Assembly (NCBI GenBank): GCA_025355935.1
Contig: JANXYS010000118.1
Coordinates: 1-6,323 of the forward strand
DNA length: 6,323 nucleotides
Source: Chitinophagales bacterium
Lineage (GTDB): Bacteria; Bacteroidota; Bacteroidia; Chitinophagales; Chitinophagaceae
Direction: 5' to 3'
Position numbers and translations under genes: made by a program. This document shows, one piece after another, positions 1-6,209 of this stretch. Under the pieces are notes generated by a model that saw only the letters and a program-made list of their open reading frames with translations, had not been told where the DNA came from and made no database searches. Within the stretch, counting starts at the first letter, position 1. Every line of letters starts with the position of its first letter.

Positions 1-242
1 GCCGTAACATCAGGATTTTTACCTTTGCTATCCTCCGATTCAACCTTAATTTTCGCAGAGAAGGTTTTGAAATCAATGTAATTCCTGGCTAAATTTTCCC
101 GGGTATTCTTAGCAAGATTAATTGCCTCATTTCGAGTGGTATCTTTTGGACCGATGGCATTATTAATAACCCGCTTTGCAGGGCTGCATGAAAATAAAAT
201 TATCTGCGTTGCAATTAATAAGCCTGTAATAAATTTTGTCAT
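1..242 (-). CDS. DUF4292-like lipoprotein, N-terminal part (cut by window edge)
   Basis: The minus-strand reading frame starts with ATG at 242-240 and stays open to the window edge, giving 80 residues. It begins MTKFITGLLIATQIILFSC, a typical lipoprotein signal peptide: a short charged start, a hydrophobic stretch and lipobox LFSC with Cys19 as the predicted lipidated residue. The following part, with the stretch YIDFKTFSAKIKVESED near residues 56-72, resembles the start of DUF4292 lipoproteins of Bacteroidota, which I recall lying beside dut. Their function is not established; an envelope-anchored, LolB/LolA-like role is only a guess. Only 11 bases separate it from the dut stop codon, so the two are probably co-transcribed. 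The family call rests on a short segment and on context; the lipoprotein call is firmer. Confidence 0.62.
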   Translation of the reverse strand, partial: MTKFITGLLIATQIILFSCSPAKRVINNAIGPKDTTRNEAINLAKNTRENLARNYIDFKTFSAKIKVESEDSKGKNPDVT

Positions 243-253
243 AATAAAAAATT

Positions 254-694
254 TTAGTGAGTCCCTGTGTGGCCGAAGCCTCCAGTTCCACGCTGGGTAT
301 CATTCAATTCTTGTACCACGCTCAATCTTGCATTTTCTACTTTAGCAACTACTAACTGGGCAACCCTCTCACCGCAATTTATAACTTGTTCCTCGTTACT
401 CAGATTTACCAGTAATACCCTTACTTCTCCCCGGTAGTCGCTGTCAATCGTGCCAGGGCTATTCAGACATGTAAGACCATTTTTCACGGCAAGCCCGCTT
501 CTTGGCCGTACCTGCACTTCGTAACCCGTGGGGATTTCCATGAAAATTCCGGTGGGAACCAGGTAACGCTCTAACGACTTCAGCGTTATAGGTTCGGTGA
601 TATTTGCCCTGATATCCATTCCGGCCGATCCCTCCGTAGCATACGCAGGAATTGCATTTTCGGAGTTGTTGATGATGTTGATACTAATGCTCAT
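254..694 (-). CDS. dut: dUTP diphosphatase (dUTPase)
   Basis: Hydrolyses dUTP to dUMP and diphosphate in the cytoplasm, keeping uracil out of DNA and supplying dUMP for thymidylate synthesis. At 146 residues it has the usual length of a homotrimeric dUTPase, and all five family motifs are present in order: AGMDIRA (24-30), RPRSGLA (63-69), GTIDSDYRGE (81-90, with Asp84 the expected catalytic base that activates water), GERVAQLV (108-115) and the glycine-rich C-terminal RGTGGFGHTG (135-144), where Phe140 is expected to stack on uracil. The start is set by the conserved N-terminus and by AAGGAA at 698-703, three bases before the ATG, the only clear Shine-Dalgarno-like site in this window. The DUF4292-like gene follows after 11 bases. 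A 263-base gap separates it from ispF upstream, so it probably has its own promoter. Confidence 0.97.
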   Translation of the reverse strand: MSISINIINNSENAIPAYATEGSAGMDIRANITEPITLKSLERYLVPTGIFMEIPTGYEVQVRPRSGLAVKNGLTCLNSPGTIDSDYRGEVRVLLVNLSNEEQVINCGERVAQLVVAKVENARLSVVQELNDTQRGTGGFGHTGTH

Positions 695-754
695 GAGTTC
701 CTTAAAATATTAGCTGATCAAAAAAAATAATTCCTTCTATTTTTTTAATTCTGG

Positions 755-762
755 CAAAACTA
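755..762 (-). promoter_or_regulatory. Candidate -7 element for dut
   Basis: On the minus strand these bases read TAGTTTTG, an exact match to the Bacteroidota -7 consensus TAnnTTTG, 60 bases before the dut ATG. No TTG-type -33 element sits at the expected 17-23 base distance; the nearest upstream TTG (775-777) is only 12 bases away. The match could be chance in AT-rich DNA, but its position in the dut/ispF gap is suitable. Confidence 0.4.
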
Positions 763-957
763 TCTAAAAATATTCAAGTGCCGCTCGCGAATCCGGTATT
801 GTACAAAATGATTTTGGACCGCCAGCACCTTGCTACAATCTTTAGAAATAGTGAACAGTACTTTCGGGAAAAAATGGTTACACCATCAAACTTGCGAGCA
901 CCATCTTACAGACATAAAAGTGTTGATTAAATCTGTAACCATTCTTAGTGGCCGGCA

Positions 958-1437
958 TTAAACTTTACAAAGGAGTACTGTTGCACTGGCGAAAAGGCCC
1001 TCTTCGCGACCAGCAAAACCCATGGTTTCGGTAGTGGTTGCCTTTACAGAGACGTCCTCTGAAGTTACTTCGAGAATAGAAGCAATTACTGACTGCATTT
1101 GGGGAACGAAAGAAATGATTTTAGGCTCCTCCAGGCAAAGGGTAGAATCAACATTAACCACCCGGTAACTTCTTGCCTTGATTAATTCGTATGTTTTGCT
1201 TAATAGAATTTTGCTATCGATATTCTTATAATTGTCATCATTGTTAGGGAAATGTTTGCCTATGTCTCCCAAGGCAAGTGCGCCAAGCAGAGCATCGCAT
1301 ATAGCATGTAGCAGCACATCAGCATCGCTATGCCCGACCGCTCCTTTATGATGCGGAATTTTGATACCCCCGATCCATAGCTCGCGGCCATGAACGAGTT
1401 GGTGAAAATCCACGCCGGATCCAATTCTGTAACTCAT
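958..1437 (-). CDS. ispF: 2-C-methyl-D-erythritol 2,4-cyclodiphosphate synthase
   Basis: Converts 4-diphosphocytidyl-2-C-methyl-D-erythritol 2-phosphate to the 2,4-cyclodiphosphate with release of CMP, the fifth enzyme of the MEP isoprenoid pathway, in the cytoplasm as a homotrimer. The 159-residue length is normal for a stand-alone IspF with no IspD fusion. The N-terminal RIGSGVDFH holds predicted metal ligands Asp10 and His12, and GHSDADVLLHAI (35-46) supplies His44. Also visible are DIGKHFP (58-64), the CMP-binding-type KATTTE (132-137) and the C-terminal GREEG (143-147). The ATG at 1437 is right because the conserved RIGSGVD motif begins at residue 4. It lies 85 bases downstream of porV, but a strong terminator stands between them, so it probably has its own promoter; the MEP pathway has no link to secretion that would require co-expression. 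Confidence 0.97.
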   Translation of the reverse strand: MSYRIGSGVDFHQLVHGRELWIGGIKIPHHKGAVGHSDADVLLHAICDALLGALALGDIGKHFPNNDDNYKNIDSKILLSKTYELIKARSYRVVNVDSTLCLEEPKIISFVPQMQSVIASILEVTSEDVSVKATTTETMGFAGREEGLFASATVLLCKV

Positions 1438-1441
1438 ATAT

Positions 1442-1475
1442 TAAAATTAAGAAAAACCCTTTTTGATTTAACAAA
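1442..1475 (-). promoter_or_regulatory. Candidate ispF promoter overlapping the porV terminator tail
   Basis: Minus strand: TTTG at 1475-1472, then 22 bases, then TAATTTTA at 1449-1442, which fits TAnnTTTG except for the last base. Four bases then separate it from the ispF ATG. The TTTG is made from the end of the T-run of the porV terminator. If real, transcription would start at or next to the ATG, giving an mRNA with almost no leader. The -7 match is imperfect and the DNA is AT-rich, so this is tentative; it is supported by the similar layout before murF. Confidence 0.35.
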
Positions 1476-1503
1476 AAAGCGTTCCGTTGAACGGAACGCT
1501 TTT
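1473..1503 (-). terminator. Rho-independent terminator of porV
   Basis: Perfect inverted repeat with 14-base arms (1475-1488 and 1490-1503) around a single central base; the realistic fold is a 12-bp stem, core AGCGTTCCG/CGGAACGCT, with loop TTGAA. Read on the minus strand the stem is followed by a run of six T (1478-1473). It begins 19 bases after the porV stop codon. It separates porV from ispF, although readthrough cannot be excluded. Confidence 0.92.
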
Positions 1504-1522
1504 GAAATATTTTATAACTGAT

Positions 1523-2659
1523 TTATTTGCCTTCAAAAATAAGGCTGAATCTTAAAGTATTTGAAAGTGGGTTACGATTGATGCCTGATCCGGAAGGGAG
1601 CAAGTAAGCAAAATTTAATCCCAGGGTATTATATTTCAAACCTGCACCTACTGTAAAATACTTACGATTTCCTTTGTATTTATTTTCGTAAAAATAACCA
1701 GTACGGAAGGAGAACTGATTTTTATACCAGTATTCTGCACCGAGTGATGCGGTTACTTCTTTAATTTCTTCTCCGCCTCCTGTATCTCCAAATGAGCTAA
1801 ACCAGCTGCTAACAACTCCTTTCGAGCGATAATCAGCAACATTGGCAGAATCGAAAGAGTTTGGAGGTGTTGGAACCAACAGCTTGTTCAGATCCAGTCC
1901 AAAAGTAATTTTGTTATCTGCGTCAAAGGTTTTTGTATAAGCCCCACCAACTCCAAAGTTAGCTGGGATGTAATCTTTTTGAGTATTGTCATTTGTGTAA
2001 CCAATCTTAGCACCGAGGTTACTCAAAGTAACACCCCAGTTGAAACCAGCTCCTGCTTCGTTCAAGCCATGATGGTAAAAATGAAGGTCACCAGCAACTG
2101 AAGATCCCTTTTTGTAAGTTAAACCTGTGGTTCCTGAATAACCATTTGCCAGATCAGAACTTATATATCGAACAGCAACCCCAAGGCCCGATTTAGGCCC
2201 AAGTTTCCGGGAGTAACCTGCATCAATAGAATACTCACGAGGACGGCCATTACCATTGATGTTTCCGTTACCATCCGTGAACTGAATATTTCCCAGACTG
2301 AAATACCTGAATCCCAGGGATAGAGCCTGTGTTTCATCTAATTGATAGTAGCCTGCAGCAGAAGCCAAGTAAACGTCTTTAAGGTCAAGATCATTTAACC
2401 ACGGAGTATAAGTAACCGAGAAAGCAGATTTTGCAGTAGCAAAAGGAGTTTTAGCGAGATTCCAGAATGCGGAGTTGGCATCAGGTGAAGTAGCAATACC
2501 AACGTCGCCCATTCCACCGCTACGGGCATCGGGAGATATCCTTAAAAATGGCACTGCGGTAGTAACTACGTTAATCGGGTTTGTTGTTTGAGCATTAAGC
2601 GTAGCCACCCCGCCCAATAACATCACTAAGGCAGTTAGCTTCAAAATTGCTTTTTTCAT
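1523..2659 (-). CDS. porV: Type IX secretion system outer-membrane protein PorV (LptO)
   Basis: PorV is an outer-membrane beta-barrel of the FadL-like group. In the family it binds the C-terminal signal of type IX cargo, plugs the SprA/Sov translocon and carries cargo to the PorU-PorV-PorQ-PorZ attachment complex. The 378-residue product has a Sec signal peptide (residues 1-23, cleavage expected after LNA, mature start QTTNP). The conserved segment PFLRISPDARSGGMGDVGIA (37-56) follows and is the main signature. The rest is rich in alternating aromatic and polar residues, as in beta-strands, and ends in NTLRFSLIFEGK, a plausible final barrel strand. Length agrees with known PorV proteins (about 380-390). 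A terminator lies directly downstream, and gldJ, another type IX gene, diverges from it across 400 bases. PorU, its frequent neighbour, is not encoded here. It could be confused with the paralogue PorQ, but the N-terminal signature favours PorV. Confidence 0.92.
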   Translation of the reverse strand: MKKAILKLTALVMLLGGVATLNAQTTNPINVVTTAVPFLRISPDARSGGMGDVGIATSPDANSAFWNLAKTPFATAKSAFSVTYTPWLNDLDLKDVYLASAAGYYQLDETQALSLGFRYFSLGNIQFTDGNGNINGNGRPREYSIDAGYSRKLGPKSGLGVAVRYISSDLANGYSGTTGLTYKKGSSVAGDLHFYHHGLNEAGAGFNWGVTLSNLGAKIGYTNDNTQKDYIPANFGVGGAYTKTFDADNKITFGLDLNKLLVPTPPNSFDSANVADYRSKGVVSSWFSSFGDTGGGEEIKEVTASLGAEYWYKNQFSFRTGYFYENKYKGNRKYFTVGAGLKYNTLGLNFAYLLPSGSGINRNPLSNTLRFSLIFEGK

Positions 2660-3059
2660 GCGAATTGTTTGTCTTGATTAGGTAGACGTACCTCTATAAG
2701 CGTTTATTTATTGTTCTAATAGTTGATGTTCTTGTATGTGTAAAAATAACAGATTAAGTTTAAAAGAACAAAAAAACTAGCCCGTATGAAAAATCAAATG
2801 TAAAATTAATACTATATTTTATCGCCCTGTTGATCTGTGAAAAACGGGCTTGCAAAGCTTAAACGAGAATATCTGAAGAATATTTTGCTTTTTATGCAAA
2901 ATGTATAGTTCCGGTCCTGTTTTTGAATAGCGTAATACAAATAAATCTTAAAAATTATTGGATGATTATCTATTAGTAGTAAAACATTTATATTCGCAAC
3001 TAGTAATGCTCCCAAAACAATAATAGAGAAAACCTTTCGTTAAATAATTTGCAAAACGA
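2660..3059. other. Divergent porV-gldJ intergenic region, no gene seen
   Basis: These 400 very AT-rich bases separate the two divergent type IX genes. They hold a likely porV promoter (2741-2772, minus strand) and a small inverted repeat AGGTA-GACG-TACCT (2680-2693) within the predicted porV leader. A hairpin ATTTTGC-N7-GCAAAAT lies at 2882-2902, and a spaced pair AGCCCGT/ACGGGCT at 2779-2785 and 2844-2850. No exact TAnnTTTG is found for gldJ on the plus strand; the nearest is TATATTCG at 2989-2996 with one mismatch and no good -33 element. The short open frames on the minus strand have no recognisable family, and some overlap the gldJ start. porU would not fit in this space. Confidence 0.7.
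2741..2772 (-). promoter_or_regulatory. Likely porV promoter
   Basis: Minus strand: TTTG at 2772-2769, a 20-base spacer, and TATTTTTA at 2748-2741, which matches the Bacteroidota -7 consensus TAnnTTTG except for the final G. The predicted start of transcription is near 2735-2738, giving a leader of roughly 75-80 bases before the porV ATG. The leader contains the small hairpin at 2680-2693. The spacing is ideal, but one mismatch and AT-rich surroundings limit certainty. Confidence 0.5.
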
Positions 3060-4640
3060 ATGCACATGCAAAAAATAATTTCAGCACGAAGTCTGATGAT
3101 AGTAGCCCTAGCTGCTATTTCTTTAACCGCCTGTAAAAATGGTGGCCTTTTCAAAAAAAAGAAAGGAAAATCCGATGTAACCGGGTGGAACTATGACGAT
3201 AAAAACATGGGCAATTTCCATGTTGCTAAAGTTAAGTATCCAAAAGCAGGACCCGGACTTGTATTCGTACAAGGTGGCTCCTTTGTTATGGGAGCAAAGG
3301 ATGAAGATGTAATGGGAGATTGGAACAATAGTCCGCGCCGTATTACCGTTCCGTCATTTTTTATCGATGAAACTGAGGTAGCGAATGTACACTATCGTGA
3401 GTACCTCTACTGGCTTGAAAATACATTTTCAAATGATACGGCCATTATCAATAAGGCCTTGCCTGATACCCTCGTGTGGAGGGAAGAGCTGGCTTACAAT
3501 GAACCATACGTAGAATATTACTTCAGGTTTCCTTCTTATAATTACTACCCGGTTGTAGGGGTTTCATGGCAGCAGGCGTACGACTTTTGTATCTGGAGAA
3601 CGGATAGGGTAAATGAATTAAACCTGATGAAAGGTGGTTATCTAAAAAAGGATGCTGCCACACGCGGAATGAAAGGTGCCGGAGCGGAAGGTTCGTTTAA
3701 CACGGAAACCTACCTGATGAATCCGGATCTGATTCAGAACAAGGGCAAACCAAAAAATACAAAAAACCTTCCTAAAGATGTCAATGGTCGCCCACGTGCC
3801 AGTGTAAGAATGGAAGATGGAATTCTTAATATGGGATACCGGTTACCAACAGAAGCTGAGTGGGAATATGCCGCTTATGGTCTTTTGGCCCAGAACCCCA
3901 GCCCTCGTAAAAAAGAAGGCAAATCAGGTGAAGAACTTAGGAGCAATCAACAAATATATTCTTGGAGCAAAAATCCGAATGGCTTAAGAGATAACCGCAG
4001 AGGATCATGGCAGGGTAAGTTTCTTGCCAACTTTAAAAGAGGTTCGGGAGATAACATGGGTATTGCGGGTGGTTTGAATGACAGAGCTGCAATTCCTGGA
4101 AATGTAAAATCATTTTATCCGAATGCCTTTGGTTTATATAATATGAGTGGTAACGTGAGTGAGTGGGTTGGTGACGTTTACCGGGCGCTAACACCTACTG
4201 ACGGACAGGATTTTAACTACTTCCGTGGTAATAAATTTCAGAAGTATTATAAGAACAGCTCGGGTGAATATGAAAGAGATAGCCTTGGACGTTTAAAAAA
4301 GTCTGATATCTCAGATGAAGAAGTGAAGAATCGTTCGAACTACCAACATAACAATGTAATTAATTACCTGGATGGTGACTCCGCAAGCGGTGTCTACTAT
4401 GGCTACGGAGTTAGCTCACTGATCAATGACGAATCAAGAGTTATTAAAGGTGGCAGCTGGAACGACAGGGCTTACTGGTTATCGCCCGGTACAAGAAGGT
4501 TTATGCAACAGTCTACTGGTGCAAGCACGGTAGGATTCCGTTGTGCGCAAACATACCTCGGACCGCCGGAAGGACCCGGGTTCAAAGACGGAAATAACTT
4601 TCCTTCGAGAAAACAAAATAGCAGGAAAAAAAATAAATAA
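3060..4640 (+). CDS. gldJ: Gliding motility / type IX secretion lipoprotein GldJ
   Basis: GldJ is an outer-membrane lipoprotein needed for type IX secretion and gliding; in Flavobacterium it stabilises GldK and other Gld proteins. The 526-residue product has a lipoprotein signal peptide with lipobox LTAC (Cys25), then a lysine-rich linker (FKKKKGK, 31-37). An FGE-sulfatase (SUMF1) domain runs from about residue 65 to 498: GLVFVQGGSFVMGAKDEDVM (66-85), VGVSWQQAYDFCIWR (166-180), YRLPTEAEWEYA (260-271), FGLYNMSGNVSEWVGDVY (357-374), RVIKGGSW (460-467) and VGFRCAQ (491-497). A lysine-rich segment (about 185-250) interrupts the fold. The C-x4-C pair used by active formylglycine enzymes is absent, since the only cysteines are 25, 177 and 495. 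The tail SRKQNSRKKNK is strongly basic. A second ATG two codons later (3066) is an equally possible start. The relative GldK is less likely: porV and murF as neighbours and the DVMGDWNNSP motif (83-92) favour GldJ. Confidence 0.9.
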   Translation: MHMQKIISARSLMIVALAAISLTACKNGGLFKKKKGKSDVTGWNYDDKNMGNFHVAKVKYPKAGPGLVFVQGGSFVMGAKDEDVMGDWNNSPRRITVPSFFIDETEVANVHYREYLYWLENTFSNDTAIINKALPDTLVWREELAYNEPYVEYYFRFPSYNYYPVVGVSWQQAYDFCIWRTDRVNELNLMKGGYLKKDAATRGMKGAGAEGSFNTETYLMNPDLIQNKGKPKNTKNLPKDVNGRPRASVRMEDGILNMGYRLPTEAEWEYAAYGLLAQNPSPRKKEGKSGEELRSNQQIYSWSKNPNGLRDNRRGSWQGKFLANFKRGSGDNMGIAGGLNDRAAIPGNVKSFYPNAFGLYNMSGNVSEWVGDVYRALTPTDGQDFNYFRGNKFQKYYKNSSGEYERDSLGRLKKSDISDEEVKNRSNYQHNNVINYLDGDSASGVYYGYGVSSLINDESRVIKGGSWNDRAYWLSPGTRRFMQQSTGASTVGFRCAQTYLGPPEGPGFKDGNNFPSRKQNSRKKNK

Positions 4641-4643
4641 ACG

Positions 4644-4676
4644 AAAAGCCTCCGAAATAATCGGAGGTTTTTTTTT
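4644..4676 (+). terminator. Rho-independent terminator of gldJ
   Basis: Stem CCTCCGA (4649-4655) and TCGGAGG (4661-4667) enclose a five-base AATAA loop. The stem is extended by a G-T pair and A-T pairs from the preceding A-run, and is followed by nine T (4668-4676). It begins four bases after the gldJ stop codon and isolates gldJ from murF. Confidence 0.93.
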
Positions 4677-4705
4677 GAAGAAACTTTTATGATCCCTTAC
4701 ATTTG
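4674..4705 (+). promoter_or_regulatory. murF promoter, Bacteroidota type
   Basis: TTTG at 4674-4677, a 20-base spacer, and TACATTTG at 4698-4705: a full match to TTTG-N(17-23)-TAnnTTTG. The TTTG consists of the last three T of the gldJ terminator tail plus the next G. Only four bases (AACA) lie between the -7 element and the murF ATG, so the transcript should start at or within a few bases of the start codon. The same ten bases CTTACATTTG recur before the tRNA-Ser gene. Confidence 0.75.
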
Positions 4706-4709
4706 AACA

Positions 4710-5993
4710 ATGCAAATTGATGAGATATATAAATGCTTCCTGCAATACCCTTCTATTAAAACAGATAACCGAAAGATAGGTGCCGGCGACATCTTTGTAG
4801 CATTGAAGGGCCCAAATTTTAATGGCAACGATTATATTAAGCAGGCTTTGGAAGCAGGCGCGGCATATTGCATCACCGACGAAAATGTGCTACCTGAAAA
4901 TAATAAAGTGATTGCCGTAGATAATTGCCTGGCAACATTACAGGAACTCGCAAAAATTCACCGGTCTACGTTCGATATCCCGTTTATCGCTATAACAGGC
5001 AGCAATGGAAAAACCACTACAAAGGAACTCGTTCACCAGGTATTGTCAAAAAAGTTCAGGTGTTATACAACTGAAGGAAATTTTAATAACCATATTGGTG
5101 TACCGCTCACTATTTTAAAGATTAAGTCTGACGCACAGATTGCTGTAATAGAAATGGGCGCAAATCACCTGCTGGAAATAAAAGGCTATTGTGAATATGC
5201 TATGCCAACATGGGGCAACATAACAAACTGCGGTAAGGCACACCTGGAGGGATTTGGGTCGGTTGAAAACATTATCAGGGGTAAGGGGGAATTATTTGAC
5301 TACCTACGGGAAAACGACGGATCTATTTTCATGAATGCTGACTATGATTACCTGGTGAAACTCAGCACAGGCATTCGCAATATCGTTAGCTATGGCTCTA
5401 CCAACTCAGAAGCTGATTTCGTAGGAGAAGCAGTAAAAGATAATGAATTGCTGGAGGTAATAATGACAAAAGGTATGAGCTTCACCTCAGTGAAGACAAA
5501 ACTTGTAGGTGGGTACAATTTACCAAACGTCCTTACTGCAATCAGCATCGGTAAAACTTTTGGGGTGGAGGACGATGATATTAAAGCTGCCCTTGAAAGC
5601 TATGAACCATCGAACAGCCGTTCTCAGCTCATACAAAAAAACACCAACAAAATTATCCTTGACGCCTATAATGCTAACCCTACCAGCATGGCGGCAGCCA
5701 TTGAAAATTTCGCGGGTATGGAAGGTGATAATAAGGTTCTGATATTGGGAAGCATGAAAGAGTTAGGCGCAGACACAGCAAAGGAACACGAGCAAATCAT
5801 TTCATTAATTTCTACTTACAGCTGGAAGAAGGTTTTGCTGGCCGGGGATGGTTATCAAAAAGTACCGGCAAACATCACTCATGTAAAAACATCATTGGAA
5901 GCCGCTGAATGGTTTAAGCACCAAAACTTTGAACATTGCCAGGTTTTAGTGAAAGGAAGCCGTGGCATGCAAATGGAAAAAGTACTGGAATGA
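4710..5993 (+). CDS. murF: UDP-N-acetylmuramoyl-tripeptide--D-alanyl-D-alanine ligase
   Basis: MurF joins D-Ala-D-Ala to UDP-MurNAc-tripeptide using ATP, the last cytoplasmic step of the peptidoglycan precursor. The 427-residue length is normal. The N-terminal UDP-substrate domain (about 1-85) contains TDNRKIGAGDIFVALKG (18-34). The central ATPase domain has the P-loop TGSNGKTTTK (96-105), GNFNNHIGVP (123-132), the acidic EMGANH (148-153) and NITNCGKAHLEGFGS (170-184). The C-terminal ligase domain has DAYNANPTSM (318-327), GSMKELG (347-353) and VKGSRGMQMEKVL (414-426). All expected landmarks are present, with no frameshift. The ATG at 4710 fits the family N-terminus, since the TDNRK motif starts at residue 18 as usual. 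It follows gldJ after 69 bases that hold a terminator and its own promoter, so the gldJ-murF neighbourhood is probably not one operon. No terminator is visible between murF and the tRNA gene. Confidence 0.97.
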   Translation: MQIDEIYKCFLQYPSIKTDNRKIGAGDIFVALKGPNFNGNDYIKQALEAGAAYCITDENVLPENNKVIAVDNCLATLQELAKIHRSTFDIPFIAITGSNGKTTTKELVHQVLSKKFRCYTTEGNFNNHIGVPLTILKIKSDAQIAVIEMGANHLLEIKGYCEYAMPTWGNITNCGKAHLEGFGSVENIIRGKGELFDYLRENDGSIFMNADYDYLVKLSTGIRNIVSYGSTNSEADFVGEAVKDNELLEVIMTKGMSFTSVKTKLVGGYNLPNVLTAISIGKTFGVEDDDIKAALESYEPSNSRSQLIQKNTNKIILDAYNANPTSMAAAIENFAGMEGDNKVLILGSMKELGADTAKEHEQIISLISTYSWKKVLLAGDGYQKVPANITHVKTSLEAAEWFKHQNFEHCQVLVKGSRGMQMEKVLE

Positions 5994-6017
5994 TGGCTTA
6001 AATTATGCAGAAGCGCT

Positions 6018-6025
6018 TACATTTG
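6018..6025 (+). promoter_or_regulatory. -7 element for tRNA-Ser
   Basis: TACATTTG is an exact TAnnTTTG match, 14 bases before the mature tRNA 5' end, so transcription would begin roughly ten bases upstream of the tRNA. No clear TTTG is seen at the -33 position, near 5994-5998. The element lies just after the murF stop codon; readthrough from murF could also contribute. Confidence 0.55.
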
Positions 6026-6039
6026 CAGCCCGCAACTTT

Positions 6040-6126
6040 GGAGAGTTGTCCGAGTGGTTGAAGGAGCACGCCTGGAAAGTGTGTATATGGGAAACTGTAT
6101 CGAGGGTTCGAATCCCTCACTCTCCG
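6040..6126 (+). tRNA. tRNA-Ser (anticodon GGA)
   Basis: An 87-base class II tRNA. The acceptor stem GGAGAGT (6040-6046) pairs fully with ACTCTCC (6119-6125), with discriminator G at 6126. The D stem is TCC/GGA. The anticodon stem CACGC/GTGTG has one G-T pair and carries loop CTGGAAA with anticodon GGA at 6074-6076, which reads UCC and UCU. The long variable arm (ATATGG, GAAA loop, CTGTAT) is the mark of a serine tRNA. The T arm is GAGGG-TTCGAAT-CCCTC. The CCA end is not encoded (CTA follows the discriminator) and must be added by nucleotidyltransferase. Confidence 0.97.
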
Positions 6127-6167
6127 CTAAACATTTTAAGCCCCTTTTTGGAGCTTTTTTGTTTAGC
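6126..6167 (+). terminator. Two-part hairpin terminator after tRNA-Ser
   Basis: The inner stem AAGCCCC (6138-6144) and GGAGCTT (6150-6156) has one C-A mismatch, a TTTTT loop and six T at 6155-6160. It is enclosed by a perfect 8-bp outer repeat, GCTAAACA (6126-6133) and TGTTTAGC (6160-6167). The outer arm begins at the tRNA discriminator base. The inner part works as a plausible terminator on the plus strand; the outer repeat could instead belong to a recombination site. Confidence 0.65.
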
Positions 6168-6209
6168 TCTCCGTATAAACTCAAAAGTCTAAATCCACCA
6201 AGCTGGTGA

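Noticed and set aside
136..345. 69-codon plus-strand open frame over the dut/lipoprotein junction
   Set aside because: Antisense to dut and to the lipoprotein gene, both of which have clear family or signal features.
808..930. 40-codon plus-strand open frame between dut and ispF
   Set aside because: No recognisable family, no promoter or ribosome site, and the frame is short; chance is the simpler explanation.
2779..2850. AGCCCGT/ACGGGCT pair with a 58-base loop
   Set aside because: Seven bases over such a distance are expected by chance in a 400-base region; no riboswitch-like pattern accompanies it.
2812..3015. 67-codon minus-strand open frame in the porV-gldJ gap
   Set aside because: Composition reflects AT-rich DNA (Ile, Phe, Tyr, Lys), with no domain or signal, and it lies where regulatory sequence is expected.
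4479..4745. 88-codon minus-strand open frame across the gldJ end
   Set aside because: Antisense shadow of gldJ and the murF start, running through the gldJ terminator.
5962..6192. 76-codon plus-strand open frame with GELSEWLKEHAWKVC
   Set aside because: It is the translation of the tRNA-Ser gene and its flanks, a familiar false protein in annotations; it also overlaps the end of murF.
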